A DNA stretch of 64,000 bases. Source: Mesorhizobium loti R88b. Lineage in GTDB: Bacteria > Pseudomonadota > Alphaproteobacteria > Rhizobiales > Rhizobiaceae. Every line of letters starts with the position of its first letter. Position 1 is the stretch's first letter. Location of the stretch: assembly GCF_013170845.1 (NCBI RefSeq), contig NZ_CP033367.1, positions 6,821,001 through 6,885,000 of the forward strand, written 5' to 3'. Positions 27,319 through 37,511 of this stretch are shown piece by piece. The translations under genes and the position numbers were made by a program. The notes under the pieces were generated by a model. That model searched no databases. It was not told the DNA's origin and saw only the letters and a program-made list of their open reading frames with translations.

Positions 27319-30277
27319 GGAGCTTCTCGTTTGCTGGATCGAAGAAGACCGGATTGCAAAGACGTGCGACGGTAAATTCCTTGCTCAGGCCGTTCCACAC
27401 CACCACCTCTTCGCCATGCCTGGCATGGCCACTCTTCACCAGCGCCAACCCGATAGTCGAGCCGACGTGGGGTGAAAAGGCACTCGACGAGACATAGCCC
27501 TGGTCGTTCTCGAGCGTCTGCGCGGCCCCCTTGGCGAGAATGTGCGAGCCGGTGCGGAATGTGGTCGTTGGATCGAGCGGGACGACGCCGACAAGGCTCG
27601 GGCGATCCTGGGCCACCAGTCCCTCGCGGCCGAGCATCGCCTTGCCGATGAAATCCGGCTTGGCTGTCGACACCATCTTTGCGAAACCGAGATCCGAGGG
27701 GATCACAGTACCGTTGATCTCGTTATGCGTCACATGGCCCTTCTCGATGCGCAGTACGCTGAGCGCCTCCACGCCATAAGGCTGGATGCCATGTTCCTTG
27801 CCTGCCTGGAGAACGCCGTCGGCGACGCTCTCGCAATAGCCGGCCGGCACGGCAAGCTCATAAGCCAGTTCGCCCGAGAACGAGATACGAAACAGGCGGC
27901 CATGCAGCCGGCCGCCGAAGAGCGAGACCTCCTTTGCGGCAAGAAAGGGGAAGGCAGTGTCGGAAATATCACCATCGACGATCGCCTGCAGCGTCGCGCG
28001 CGCCTTGGGCCCGACCACGGACATCTGTCCCCATTGGTCCGTCACCGAGGCGAGTCGTACGTCGAGCTCCGGCCACAGCCCCTGGGCGCAGAATTCGAGA
28101 TGCGTCATGACGCCGGCGGCATAGGCCGTGGTCGTGGTCATGAAGAAGCGGTCGTCAGCCAGGCGGCTCGTCGTGCCGTCATCATAGATGAAGCCGTCCT
28201 CGCGCAGCATCAGACCATAGCGCGCCTTGCCGACTGGCAGTTTCAGGAAGGCGTTCGAATAGACCCGATTGAGGAACTCCGCCGCATCCTTGCCGCAGAC
28301 CTCGATCTTGCCGAGCATCGACACATCACAAATCCCGACATTCGTTCGAACGTTCAGGACCTCGCGATCGACGCTCTGTCGCCAGCTGGTTTCACCCGCG
28401 CGCGGGAACCAGGATGAGCGATACCAGAGACCGGTCTCGACGAAGACCGCGCCGTGCTTCTTGGCCCAGTCATGCAGAGGCGACTTGCGCACCGGCTGGA
28501 AATGATGGCCGTGATGCGGGCCGGTCAGCGCGCCGAAGCTGATCGGCGTATAGAAGGGCCGGAAGGTCGTCGTGCCGACTTCGGCGGGAGAGACGCCACG
28601 CGCTTCGGCCAGCAGGCCAATTGCGGTGACATTGGAGAGCTTGCCCTGGTCAGTGGCCATGCCCGATGTCGTGTAGCGCTTGGCAAGTTCGACATCGCCA
28701 TAGCCTTCCTGCACGGCAAGGCCGAGATCCTTGCGGCCGACATCGTTCTGGAAGTCGACGAAGGCCTTGCCCTTCACGCCACGGATATTCCAGAGCGGGC
28801 TGGCCGGCGAAGCAACGATGTCGCCATCGACAGGACCGGCGTCGAATGGTTGGGCGGCGAACCCGAGATCTTGGGCCATGGTAGCGCCGCGCGCAGCGCC
28901 CTCTGCAAAGCTTGCCGACAATCCGGTTGTGCCCGTGACTGCGCCTGCGAGCACGAGGCCCCTGGTTTCCGACGGGGCCATGAAGGCGCCATGCACATCC
29001 GACCATTGCGGCTTGCCGCCGCGATGGCAGGCAAGGTGAATAATCGGGCTGAAGCCGCCGGACATGGCGAGCGCATCCACAGCAATGGCTTCGGTCGCGC
29101 CGTTTGCGGCCGTGACGTTGACGCTGGAGAGCGCTTTGCCGCCCTTGGCATCAGACACGACGGCGCCCTTGAGAAGGCGAGCCTTGCCGGTATACACGAA
29201 CTGGGATTCGGCGCGGCTGTCGATGATTGCGGTAAGCTGGACACCCGCCGCCTCGAGGTCGCGGGCGAGTGCATATCCGCTGTCATTGGTGGTGAAGATG
29301 GCGGTGCGCTGGCCGGGGGCCACGGCAAAGCGGTTGAGATAGCAGCGCATCGCACCCGCGATCATCACACCGGGAATATCGTTGCCGCCGAACACGAGCG
29401 GCCGCTCCTCGGTACCGGTGGCGAGAAGCGCCTTTTTGGCGACGATGCGCCACATGCGCTCGACCGGCTTGTTCGGATCGGGGTGGCGCACATGCTTCTG
29501 GGCGCGCTCCACAGCGCCAACGACATTGCCGTCATACCAGCCGAAAGCGGTTGTGCGGGTCAGTACGCGTACATTCGGCAGCGTTTCCAGCTCGTCGGCG
29601 AGCCGCTTGGCAAATGCCGGCGCGCTTTCCCCGCCGATGGTCGCGGCCTCCGACAGCAACGATCCGCCCGCCAGGCTGTGTTCGTCGAGGATGATGACAC
29701 GTGCCCCTGCACGGCCGGCGGACAGCGCGGCGGCCAGCCCGGCTGGGCCGGCGCCGATCACCAGCAGGTCGCAATGCGCCCAGCGCTTCTCGTAGCGGTC
29801 GGGATCGGCTTCGTAGGTCGCCTTGCCGAGACCGGCGGCGCGGCGGATAAAGGGCTCGTAGAGACCTTCCCAGAGCTTCGCCGGCCACATGAAGGTCTTG
29901 TAGTAGAAGCCCGCGGCGAGGAAGGGTGAGAGCAGGCCGTTCAGCGAACCGATATCGAAATCGAGCGAAGGCCAGCGGTTCTGGCTGCGGGCTTCGAGAC
30001 CGTCGTAAAGGTCCTGCATCGTAGCCCGGGTATTGGCCTCCGTGCGCCCTCCGCTGCCGATGGTCATCAATGCATTCGGTTCCGCCGCGCCCGCGGTTAG
30101 GATGCCGCGCGGCCGATGGTATTTAAAGCTGCGGCCCACTAGCTGGCGGCCATTGGCGAGCAAGGCGGAGGCCAGCGTATCGCCGGCATGGCCCGTGACC
30201 GACTGGCCGTCGAAGCTGAAGCCGAGGCGTGACTGGCGATCGATCAGGCCACCCTTGGGCAGTCGATAGGAGGTCAT
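27311..30277 (-). CDS. soxA: Sarcosine oxidase alpha subunit, operon 1
   Basis: The 988-residue alpha subunit binds NAD and tetrahydrofolate. It has an N-terminal ferredoxin-like region (GHAGDTLASALLANGRQLVG, SFKYHRPRG), a dinucleotide-binding part (LLVIGAGPAGLAAALSAGRA), and a C-terminal GcvT-like folate domain (GICDVSMLGKIEVCGKDAAE, FRISFSGELAYELAVPAGY). The enzyme turns sarcosine, folate and O2 into glycine, 5,10-methylene-tetrahydrofolate and H2O2. The start shares a base with the soxD stop (TGATG). Length is normal. Confidence 0.92.
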   Translation of the reverse strand: MTSYRLPKGGLIDRQSRLGFSFDGQSVTGHAGDTLASALLANGRQLVGRSFKYHRPRGILTAGAAEPNALMTIGSGGRTEANTRATMQDLYDGLEARSQNRWPSLDFDIGSLNGLLSPFLAAGFYYKTFMWPAKLWEGLYEPFIRRAAGLGKATYEADPDRYEKRWAHCDLLVIGAGPAGLAAALSAGRAGARVIILDEHSLAGGSLLSEAATIGGESAPAFAKRLADELETLPNVRVLTRTTAFGWYDGNVVGAVERAQKHVRHPDPNKPVERMWRIVAKKALLATGTEERPLVFGGNDIPGVMIAGAMRCYLNRFAVAPGQRTAIFTTNDSGYALARDLEAAGVQLTAIIDSRAESQFVYTGKARLLKGAVVSDAKGGKALSSVNVTAANGATEAIAVDALAMSGGFSPIIHLACHRGGKPQWSDVHGAFMAPSETRGLVLAGAVTGTTGLSASFAEGAARGATMAQDLGFAAQPFDAGPVDGDIVASPASPLWNIRGVKGKAFVDFQNDVGRKDLGLAVQEGYGDVELAKRYTTSGMATDQGKLSNVTAIGLLAEARGVSPAEVGTTTFRPFYTPISFGALTGPHHGHHFQPVRKSPLHDWAKKHGAVFVETGLWYRSSWFPRAGETSWRQSVDREVLNVRTNVGICDVSMLGKIEVCGKDAAEFLNRVYSNAFLKLPVGKARYGLMLREDGFIYDDGTTSRLADDRFFMTTTTAYAAGVMTHLEFCAQGLWPELDVRLASVTDQWGQMSVVGPKARATLQAIVDGDISDTAFPFLAAKEVSLFGGRLHGRLFRISFSGELAYELAVPAGYCESVADGVLQAGKEHGIQPYGVEALSVLRIEKGHVTHNEINGTVIPSDLGFAKMVSTAKPDFIGKAMLGREGLVAQDRPSLVGVVPLDPTTTFRTGSHILAKGAAQTLENDQGYVSSSAFSPHVGSTIGLALVKSGHARHGEEVVVWNGLSKEFTVARLCNPVFFDPANEKLHV

Positions 30278-30552
30278 CAGAGCGCCTCCGCCGATAGCTT
30301 GAGTACCACGTCGCGGGAGCCCGAGATTTCATGCGTTGCCGTATTGCGGCTCACCACCAGCCAGCGCCGGCAGCCGGACGTATGATGCCAATATTCCTCA
30401 TAGGCGCCGCGCGGATTGTCGCGCAGATAGACATAGTCGATCCACGCCGCCGTGCCGGCATCAGGTGCGGGTCGGGCGAGTGCCGCCCCCTTCACAGTGA
30501 ACTCTTCTTTCGGTCGAGAGCCGCAATGGGGACACGGGATCAGGCTTGCCAT
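30277..30552 (-). CDS. soxD: Sarcosine oxidase delta subunit, operon 1
   Basis: The 91-residue delta chain has the zinc ligands of the family: Cys7 and Cys10 in IPCPHCGSRP, and His57 and Cys61 in WHHTSGCRRW. DYVYLRDNPRGAYEEYW is the family core. It lies 18 bp after soxB and its stop overlaps the soxA start. Confidence 0.9.
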   Translation of the reverse strand: MASLIPCPHCGSRPKEEFTVKGAALARPAPDAGTAAWIDYVYLRDNPRGAYEEYWHHTSGCRRWLVVSRNTATHEISGSRDVVLKLSAEAL

Positions 30553-30570
30553 GTTCAGGTACCCTGCAAA

Positions 30571-31821
30571 TTAGTGGAGGTTGGGCTGGGCGCCCTGGCC
30601 CTTTTCGTCGAGGATATGGCCGCGCGCGAAACGGTCGAGCCGGAAGGCGCGAGCGGTCTCGTGCGGCGTGCCGCGTGCGATGAGATGCGCAAAGCAGAGG
30701 CCCGATGCGGGGGTTGCCTTAAAGCCGCCGTAGCACCAGCCGGCATTGAGGTAGAGATTGTTGATGTGGGTGCGGTCGATGATCGGCGAGCCGTCCATCG
30801 ACATGTCCATGATTCCGCCCCAGGACCGCAGCACGCGGACGCGGGAAATGCCGGGGATCATCGCCTTACCCGCCTCGGCGACATGCTCGACGGTGGCGAG
30901 ATTGCCGCGTTGGGCATAGGAATTGTAGCCATCGATGTCTCCGCCGAAGACGAGCCCGCCCTTGTCGGACTGCGAGACGTAGAAATGGCCCGCGCCGAAA
31001 GTCACGACGCAATCGATGAAGGGCTTCAGGCCCTCGGAGACGAAGGCCTGCAGCACATGGCTTTCCAGCGGCAGCTTGATATCGGCCATCTCGGCAACGC
31101 GCGAGGAATTGCCGGCGGCCGCAAGCGCCAGCTTGCCGCAGCCGATGAAGCCGCGCGTGGTCTCGACGCCGAGGACCTTGCCGTTTTCGCGGCGAATGCC
31201 GGTCACTTCGCAATGCTGGATGATGTCGACGCCGCGCATGTCGGCGCCGCGCGCATAGCCCCAGGCCACCGCGTCATGCCGCACAGTACCGCCGCGCCTC
31301 TGCAGCAGACCGCCCTGGATCGGGAAGCGTGCATTGTCGAAATCGAGGAATGGCAGCTTGGCGCGCACCGCCTCGCGGTCGAGCAGTTCCGCATCGACGC
31401 CATGCAGCAGCATCGCATTGCCGCGCCGCGTATAGGCGTCGCGTTGCGCGTCGGAATGATAGAGATTCAGTACGCCGCGCTGAGAGACCATCGCGTTGAA
31501 ATTGAAATCCTGCTCCAGTCCTTCCCAGAGTTTCATCGACAATTCGTAGAAGGGGTTGTTGCCCGGCAGCAGGTAGTTGGAGCGGATGATCGTCGTGTTG
31601 CGGCCGACGTTTCCGCTGCCGATGTAGCTTTTTTCCAGCACTGCGACATTGGCGACGCCAAATTCCTTAGCGAGATAATAGGCCGTCGATAGGCCATGCC
31701 CGCCACCGCCAACGATAATCACGTCGTAGTGGGATTTGGGCTGCGGCGCGCGCCAGGCCGGACCCCAGCCGGTATTGCCGCGAAGGCCGTTGAGAAAAAT
31801 CGAGAGAGCGGAGTATCGCAT
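30571..31821 (-). CDS. soxB: Sarcosine oxidase beta subunit, operon 1
   Basis: The 416-residue flavoprotein has the FAD motif DVIIVGGGGHGLSTAYYLAK at residues 33-52 and RHDAVAWGYA at 181-190, whose His corresponds to the covalent FMN attachment site of heterotetrameric sarcosine oxidases. ATG 31821 is chosen because similarity to the paralogue begins there (MRYSALSIFLNGLRG versus VRFSGFRVLSEALKG). First gene of soxBDAG, divergent from the GlxA regulator. Confidence 0.92.
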   Translation of the reverse strand: MRYSALSIFLNGLRGNTGWGPAWRAPQPKSHYDVIIVGGGGHGLSTAYYLAKEFGVANVAVLEKSYIGSGNVGRNTTIIRSNYLLPGNNPFYELSMKLWEGLEQDFNFNAMVSQRGVLNLYHSDAQRDAYTRRGNAMLLHGVDAELLDREAVRAKLPFLDFDNARFPIQGGLLQRRGGTVRHDAVAWGYARGADMRGVDIIQHCEVTGIRRENGKVLGVETTRGFIGCGKLALAAAGNSSRVAEMADIKLPLESHVLQAFVSEGLKPFIDCVVTFGAGHFYVSQSDKGGLVFGGDIDGYNSYAQRGNLATVEHVAEAGKAMIPGISRVRVLRSWGGIMDMSMDGSPIIDRTHINNLYLNAGWCYGGFKATPASGLCFAHLIARGTPHETARAFRLDRFARGHILDEKGQGAQPNLH

Positions 31822-31916
31822 CGCTGGCCATGTCCAAGCTGGGGAGTCGGTGCAACCTATGCCCGTCGACAACAATTTAGTTCCAAAAATGGGACGATTA
31901 GTTATATAGATCGGAC
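31822..31916. promoter_or_regulatory. Divergent promoter region of soxB1 and glxA-type regulator
   Basis: Only 95 bp separate the two divergent starts, so control signals of both must overlap. An imperfect dyad GTTCC-N6-GGGAC lies at 31880-31895 and is a candidate operator. The AT-rich TTAGTTATATAGAT at 31898-31911 may hold a -10 box for the regulator. Both site calls are inference. Confidence 0.4.
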
Positions 31917-32873
31917 ATGACGGTTGAATTGGATCGACAAACTCAGCGGTTTGGTTTTCTCCTGCTACCGAATTTCGCGCTCATGTCCTACGCATCGGCG
32001 ACCGAACCCTTACGCGCCGCCAATCTGCTCGCGGGCCGCAGCCTTTACACTATCAGGCAGCTTTCGCAGGGTGGCCTGCCTGTGCAGAGCTCCGGCGGCA
32101 TCGACATTGCCTGCGATGATCTCTCGTCCGCGGGTGCGGAATTTCATACAGTGTTCATCTGTGCGGGCGGCGATCCAAGCAACTGGGCGGAAGCGGACAG
32201 GCTGTTCAGGGCGTTGCGGCGGCTGTCTCGTCTCGGCGTCCGTCTCGGCGCGATCTCGAGCGGCGCGTATATCCTGGCCGCCGCCGGTCTGCTCGACAAC
32301 AGGGACTTCACCATTCATTGGGAGCATGCCCCGATCTTGCGCGAGGCCTATCCGGCTCTAGCGCTTAGGCAAGCCCGCTACGTCATCGACGGCGATCGTA
32401 TAACCTGTGGCGGCGGCGTGGCTCCGCTCGACATGATGCATGCGCTGATCGCCGAACGCATGGGCGCGCATTTCGCGAGCCGCGTCAGCGACTGGTACCT
32501 TCACACTGCGATTGCCGACCCATCCGACCCGCAACGCGGTTCTGCGGCTGAGCGATTTGGCACTCACAATCCGATCCTGCTGGCCGCGCTTGAAAAGATG
32601 GAAGCGACGATCGAAAATCCGCTCGATCGCGAAGCAATGGCGCATTTCCTCTCGATCAGCTCCCGCCATCTGGATCGCCTCTTCACCCAGCATCTGAGCG
32701 CCGGCTTCTTGCAAACCTACCGCCGGATCCGGCTGGATCACGCGCGGCGGCTGATCGAACAGAGCCCGCTTGCGATCGCCGAAATTGCCTTTGCCACCGG
32801 GTTCTCCAGCACCGGACACTTTTCCCAGGCATTCAAGGCCCATTACGGCAGGGCTCCTAGCTCTTTGCGATAA
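31917..32873 (+). CDS. GlxA-type AraC-family regulator of sox operon 1
   Basis: The 318-residue protein has a DJ-1/PfpI domain (FGFLLLPNFALMSYASATEP, GAISSGAYILAAAGLLD) and a C-terminal AraC domain (MAHFLSISSRHLDRLFTQHL, FATGFSSTGHFSQAFKAHYG). Relatives in Pseudomonas (GbdR, SouR type) activate betaine and sarcosine catabolic genes. Divergent placement with a 95-bp gap to soxB supports that role, but the inducer is unproved. Length and termini look complete. Confidence 0.88.
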   Translation: MTVELDRQTQRFGFLLLPNFALMSYASATEPLRAANLLAGRSLYTIRQLSQGGLPVQSSGGIDIACDDLSSAGAEFHTVFICAGGDPSNWAEADRLFRALRRLSRLGVRLGAISSGAYILAAAGLLDNRDFTIHWEHAPILREAYPALALRQARYVIDGDRITCGGGVAPLDMMHALIAERMGAHFASRVSDWYLHTAIADPSDPQRGSAAERFGTHNPILLAALEKMEATIENPLDREAMAHFLSISSRHLDRLFTQHLSAGFLQTYRRIRLDHARRLIEQSPLAIAEIAFATGFSSTGHFSQAFKAHYGRAPSSLR

Positions 32874-32925
32874 ACTCCTCCGAATGCACAGGTCTCCTTC
32901 GGAATAGATGCATCGCCTCGCCACG

Positions 32926-33565
32926 AACTGTCGGCCTGCTTGCGAACGGGGCGCGTGTTGCGGGTCCCCAGGGCACGGGTACGCAGGCGAGGCAAGAGCT
33001 TTGTCTCGCCGGAGATCATGATTAGTCAACGCCCCGCCGAAGCGGCCGATCGCGGAGTGCCGGGCCACTGGGAGCGAGACCTCATCCTTGGTCTTGGCAG
33101 CTCGGCGATCGGCACGCTGGTTGAGCGTACGACACGCTTCACGATGTTGCCGCATCTTCCGCGGCTTGCGGGGCATGGCGAAGCTCCGCGCATGAAGAAT
33201 GGCCCTGCTCTCGCGGGACACGGGGCCGAAGCCGTGCGCGACGCGATTACGCGCACCATCATCACCTTGCCCGAAGAGATGCGTCGTTCGCTGACCTGGA
33301 TCAGGGAGCCGAAATGGCTCAGCACGATCGTCTCAAGATCGACGCGGGTGTCCAAGTCTATTTCTGCGATCCGCAAAGCCCCTGGCAGCGTGGCACCAAC
33401 GAGAACACCAATGGGCTGCTGCGTCAGTACTTCCCGAAAGGCACCGACCTGAGCGTCCACAGCGCCGACGAGATCGCCGCCGTGGCCGCGGCCCTCAATG
33501 CTCGACCGAGAAAAACTTTGGGTTGGAAAACGCCAGCAGAGACGCTTGACGAGTTGCTGTCATGA
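32926..33565 (+). pseudogene. IS30-family transposase, 5' truncated and frameshifted
   Basis: ACLRTGRVLRVPRARVRRRG, MISQRPAEAADRGVPGHWER, GTLVERTTRFTMLPHLPR and the DDE end VQVYFCDPQSPWQRGTNENT to TLGWKTPAETLDELLS are typical IS30. A frame change near 33300 splits LTWDQGAEMAQH. The N-terminal helix-turn-helix part is missing. The 3' element end probably lies just after 33565. Confidence 0.85.
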
Positions 33566-33592
33566 GTGAACACAATCGGTGTTGCGACGATC

Positions 33593-33775
33593 GCTTGAAT
33601 CCGCCCAATACGCCTGCGGGGCCTACTCCGAACTTCTGCATCGTCACGGTATCCAGGCGAGCATGAGACGCTCAAACCGACCGAGGAAATCGCTGTCGGG
33701 TGAGATACTGCGCAGATCGCGCCTTGCAAAAGGACATCAGAGCGATGCGCCACGGCACCTTGCAATAGCTCGATG
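33593..33775 (+). pseudogene. IS3-family orfB fragment
   Basis: QYACGAYSELLHRHGIQASM is the SDxGxQY...L...GI..SMS region of an IS3-family integrase. It is a short isolated piece without the other catalytic segments. Confidence 0.6.
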
Positions 33776-33799
33776 AACATGGAGCTTACGCGCAATGAC

Positions 33800-34000
33800 A
33801 TTGGAACATGCAGACGGCGATGTGGTCCCCGAGAGCAGCGGCGCTGCGGCGTGCGACGACGGTGTAACGATGCCCGGCCGCGCGGCAACAAATGCATTAG
33901 CTCGGGTGAGGTGGATTACGAAGGCCATATCTCCCGCCGTGGAAATACACACATGTGCGTTCACTTCTCTATGAAGGCTGCAGTTGTGAGCCTGACTGGG
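33800..34000 (+). pseudogene. IS110-family transposase fragment, degenerate
   Basis: SSGEVDYEGHISRRGNTHMC and MKAAVVSLT resemble the C-terminal GRISKRGDxxLRxLLxEAA segment of IS110 transposases. The reading is broken and short. Downstream to 34242 nothing else is recognisable. Confidence 0.5.
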
Positions 34001-34307
34001 AAAAGATCGGCTTCAGAGGTACCGCCGTCGCTGTCGCCCCCTAACTCGCTGTGGCATGCGATGCTTCGATCCGCCGAATTCCTTGAGGCGACAGCCATCA
34101 GCTATCGTTCGAGCTCTGCAGCACCCATACCGTGCGGATACGTCCCTGCCGGGGCCGAAGCTGGTTCATTCCGTTAAGACGGTTGCGCCACGAATTTACC
34201 TGGAACGTGCGAGACATACACCGGAAGGACTTCCCCACGAAGTGACCTGCCACTGAGTTTTTCCTCCACTTGGAGTTAGAGTCCGGCCTCATTTGAAGGA
34301 CGGACAG

Positions 34308-34574
34308 ATGAAGCGGAAGCGGTTCACGGAAGAACAGATCATTGCGGTTCTGCGCGAGCACGAGGCGGGTGCGAAGGCGGGCGATCTTGCGCGCAAGCAC
34401 GCGATCAGCGAGGCGACGCTGTATAACTGGAAGGCGAAGTATGGCGGGATGGACGTGTCCGACGCCAAGCGCCTGAAGGCCCTGGAAGACGAGAACGCGA
34501 AGCTGAAGAAGCTGCTCGCCGACCAGATGCTGGAGGCGGCGGCGCTGAAGGAGCTCCTGTCAAAAAAATGGTAG
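34308..34574 (+). CDS. IS407-type OrfA
   Basis: This 88-residue DNA-binding protein has the helix-turn-helix [20 protein letters not shown] to [16 protein letters not shown] and a leucine-zipper-like end ([20 protein letters not shown]). ATG 34308 is used; a TTG at 34293 is possible. A run of seven A's at its end (34562-34568) is a candidate -1 slippage site to make OrfAB. Confidence 0.88.
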   Translation: MKRKRFTEEQIIAVLREHEAGAKAGDLARKHAISEATLYNWKAKYGGMDVSDAKRLKALEDENAKLKKLLADQMLEAAALKELLSKKW

Positions 34575-35497
34575 GGCCCGCCGCCAGGCGCGAAGCCGTC
34601 GCGCATCTGCAGGCCGTCATGGGTCTGTCGGAACGCCGGGCCTGTTCCATCGTCGGCGCCGATCGGAAGATGGTGCGCTACCGGTCCTGCCGGCCGCCGG
34701 AGACAGAGCTGCGCGGCAGGCTTCGCGAGCTCGCCAACGAACGCCGCCGCTTGGGCTATCGGCGGCTGTTCATTCTGCTCCGGCGGGAGGGCGAGGCATC
34801 AGGGGTCAACCGCATCTACCGGCTCTACCGCGAGGAGGGACTGACGGTGCGCAAGCGCCGGGCACGGCGACGAGCGGTCGGAACGCGGGCACCGATCCTG
34901 GTCGAGGCGAGGCCGAATGCCCGCTGGTCGCTGGACTTCGTGCATGATCAGTTCGCCTGCGGCAGGCGGTTCCGGGTGATGAACATAGTTGATGACGTGA
35001 CCCGGGAGTGCCTGGCCGCGATCCCCGACACCTCGATCTCCGGTCGCCGAGTGGCACGCGAGCTGACCGATCTGATCAGCCTTCGCGGCAAGCCCGACAT
35101 GATCGTTTCCGACCATGGCACCGAGTTCACCTCGAACGCCATCCTGGCCTGGTCGAAGGATCACCGTGTCGAATGGCATTACATCGCGCCGGGAAAGCCG
35201 ATGCAGAACGGCTACATCGAGAGCTTCAACGGCCGGATGCGCGATGAGCTCCTGAACGAGAGCCTGTTCTTTGGCCTCGATCACGCCCGCTGCGCCATAA
35301 CCGAATGGGTGGAGGACTACAACACCGCGAGGCCTCACTCCTCGCTCGGCTACCAGACCCCGGCGGCGTTCGCCGAGGTCCTCACCGCAACCGGCTCCAA
35401 CGCTGCGCTCGATGTGGGCTTCGCGTCTCCGCCGGTTGCTCAACCCGCGCCCTACGGCGTAACTGAAACGGTCGAGGCTCTAATCGCCGCTGGATGA
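34568..35497 (+). CDS. IS407-type OrfB transposase (integrase core)
   Basis: The 309-residue DDE integrase-like protein shows the catalytic Asp in [14 protein letters not shown], Asp in [15 protein letters not shown] and Glu in [17 protein letters not shown], with the HxxLGYxTPxxF end ([12 protein letters not shown]). It overlaps orfA by 7 bp in another frame. It appears intact. Confidence 0.9.
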   Translation: MVGPAARREAVAHLQAVMGLSERRACSIVGADRKMVRYRSCRPPETELRGRLRELANERRRLGYRRLFILLRREGEASGVNRIYRLYREEGLTVRKRRARRRAVGTRAPILVEARPNARWSLDFVHDQFACGRRFRVMNIVDDVTRECLAAIPDTSISGRRVARELTDLISLRGKPDMIVSDHGTEFTSNAILAWSKDHRVEWHYIAPGKPMQNGYIESFNGRMRDELLNESLFFGLDHARCAITEWVEDYNTARPHSSLGYQTPAAFAEVLTATGSNAALDVGFASPPVAQPAPYGVTETVEALIAAG

Positions 35498-35612
35498 CAG
35501 TTCAGGGGCAGGTCAGAAGCAGCACGTGGCCATGTTCGCGGCAATCAGCCAACCGTAGCTAAAAGGCGCCTGCTCAATCAGCTCCGATATGTCCTACCTT
35601 AAGAAATACTAT

Positions 35613-36479
35613 CTAATGCGACAAGATCTGGCTAAGGAACAGCCTGGTCCGTTCATGGTGGGGGTTGGTGAAGAAGTCGTTCGGATTGGCCTCCTCAACA
35701 ATCCGGCCTTTATCCATAAAGATAATCCTATCGGCGACGGCACGTGCAAAGCCCATCTCGTGGGTAACGCAGACCATGGTCATGCCATCGCGTGCCAAGC
35801 TCGTCATGGTTTCCAACACTTCCGACACCATCTCAGGATCAAGTGCCGATGTAGGTTCATCGAATAACATGACCGCGGGCTCCATGCACAGCGAGCGGGC
35901 AATGGCCACGCGCTGCTGCTGTCCGCCCGAGAGTTGAACCGGGTATTTATTTGCCTGTTCTGGAATTCGCACGCGTTCGAGATATTTTAGCGCAGTCTGT
36001 TTAGCTTGGGCTTCGGGTACCCCCTTGATCCACATTGGGCCCGCCATGCAGTTCATCAGCACAGTCATGTGAGGGAACAGATTGAAATGCTGGAATACCA
36101 TTCCTACGTTCTTGCGAACTTCGGTCACATTCCGCATCTTGTTGTGCAATAGCATCCCATTCACCCTGATCTCGCCCTCCTGATTCGCTTCGAGCCGGTT
36201 GAAGCAGCGGATCAAGGTGGACTTGCCCGAGCCGGAGGGACCACAGATGACGATGCGTTCGCCTTTGCGGACGGTAAGGTTGACATCAGTTAATGCTCTG
36301 AAGCTGCCGTACCATTTAGAGACGTGCGTCGCTTCGATAATTTTGTCAGCACTCATTGGCACCTGCTTCTGGCCGGATAACGCCTGCGATGATACTGGTA
36401 TGCGCCGCACATTGCCTGTCGCCATCGAGGAATCGCCTCCATTGAGGCCTATCAAATGATCTATGTCGGTAGCGGTCAT
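35613..36479 (-). CDS. Polar amino acid ABC transporter ATPase (GlnQ/HisP type)
   Basis: The 288-residue product has Walker [10 protein letters not shown], signature [15 protein letters not shown], Walker [15 protein letters not shown] and [10 protein letters not shown]. The ATG at 36479 overlaps the permease stop (ATGA), which supports it although it gives a ~45-residue N-terminal extension before the usual start ([17 protein letters not shown]). Last gene of the unit binding protein, permease, ATPase. Confidence 0.9.
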   Translation of the reverse strand: MTATDIDHLIGLNGGDSSMATGNVRRIPVSSQALSGQKQVPMSADKIIEATHVSKWYGSFRALTDVNLTVRKGERIVICGPSGSGKSTLIRCFNRLEANQEGEIRVNGMLLHNKMRNVTEVRKNVGMVFQHFNLFPHMTVLMNCMAGPMWIKGVPEAQAKQTALKYLERVRIPEQANKYPVQLSGGQQQRVAIARSLCMEPAVMLFDEPTSALDPEMVSEVLETMTSLARDGMTMVCVTHEMGFARAVADRIIFMDKGRIVEEANPNDFFTNPHHERTRLFLSQILSH

Positions 36480-37450
36480 CGCACTTTACTCCTTGCGAAG
36501 TGGTGCTCAAGCCGTGATTGGAGCACCTCGAGGCAGGCGGACAGGATCCAATAGATCATCGCCGCTGTTATCAGCATCTCCATATGATGAAAGGTCGGCT
36601 GGCCGATCGTGCGAGCAAGGAATGTCAACTCCCATACGCCGAGGACCGAGACAAGCGAGCTGTCTTTCAGCATTGCAATGAACGTGTTGCCCATGGGGGG
36701 AATGATGACTGGAAGCGCCTGCGGCAGGATTATCTTGCGTATGGTAAGGCCGAAGCCAAAGCCGATCGAACGGGATGCTTCCCATTGGCCGCGGTCAATG
36801 CTCTGGATACCCGCGCGGAAGATTTCCGTCATATAAGCTCCTACGCAAAGCGACAGTGCCAATATACCCGAAGGAACTGCATTGATCACGATACCCAGCT
36901 GCGGCAGCCCCAGGTAAATCAGGTAAATCTGGATAAGAAGCGGCAGACCGCGGAAAAACGAGGTGTAAAAGCTGGCGAGGGCATAGGCGAAGCCATTGCT
37001 TGAAAGCTTTGCAATAGCAGCGATCATCGCGATGATTGATGCGAAAATAAGTGAAACTGCCGAAACATAAATCGTGGTCACCACACCCTGCGTGATCAGG
37101 TATGGCAGATGCTCCCAGATGAACGGCATGTTAAGGTTAAATGCGTTGAAGAAGCCGAGAAACAGCAGCAGCAGCTCGGCCCATACAATGCCGATCTGCA
37201 CCCTCAAGGGGGCAAACCCGATCAGCACGATGTTGACGCAGAACATCACCGCAATGACGAAGGCGATTGCGACACGCCCATAAATGCCGCTCTGCAGCGG
37301 GTCGCCGATAACAGGCCGCATAAGGTCGCCGAACGCTGTGCCCGAAAGGTTGAACATCAGAGAAACTGCGAGCACGGCGGCGAAGATCGACGCAACAAAC
37401 CAAGGTCGATGGACTAGTACCTCGGAATCAACAGTATCTTGGTAAAGCAA
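36476..37450 (-). CDS. Polar amino acid ABC transporter permease
   Basis: The 324-residue inner membrane protein has a PAAT/HisMQ-type permease domain ([47 protein letters not shown] as EAA loop). It has an N-terminal extension with two more hydrophobic segments (residues ~15-35 and ~50-75). Only one permease gene is present, so a homodimer is likely. Same unit as 37512 and 35613. Confidence 0.9.
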   Translation of the reverse strand: MLYQDTVDSEVLVHRPWFVASIFAAVLAVSLMFNLSGTAFGDLMRPVIGDPLQSGIYGRVAIAFVIAVMFCVNIVLIGFAPLRVQIGIVWAELLLLFLGFFNAFNLNMPFIWEHLPYLITQGVVTTIYVSAVSLIFASIIAMIAAIAKLSSNGFAYALASFYTSFFRGLPLLIQIYLIYLGLPQLGIVINAVPSGILALSLCVGAYMTEIFRAGIQSIDRGQWEASRSIGFGFGLTIRKIILPQALPVIIPPMGNTFIAMLKDSSLVSVLGVWELTFLARTIGQPTFHHMEMLITAAMIYWILSACLEVLQSRLEHHFARSKVR

Positions 37451-37511
37451 GAGAGATCCTCCAACCAGGCGGCTCGGTTTGACCCGAGCCGCACAATGTT
37501 CACGAAGCTAC

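Larger units (their letters stand above)
34243..35515 (+). mobile_element. IS3-family element of the IS407 group, intact
   Basis: The 1273-bp element begins TGACCTGCCACTGA and ends, in reverse complement, TGACCTGCCCCTGA. A 4-bp target duplication GAAG flanks it (34239-34242, 35516-35519), which is the size known for the IS407 group. orfA and orfB are both open. The remnant at 318-415/3037-3273 belongs to the same kind of element. Confidence 0.92.

Noticed and set aside
28454..29929. Plus-strand frame of 491 codons
   Set aside because: It is antisense to soxA1, low in recognisable motifs and without a ribosome site; a shadow of the real gene.
30331..31692. Plus-strand frame of 453 codons
   Set aside because: It is antisense to soxB1, which is clearly coding on the other strand.
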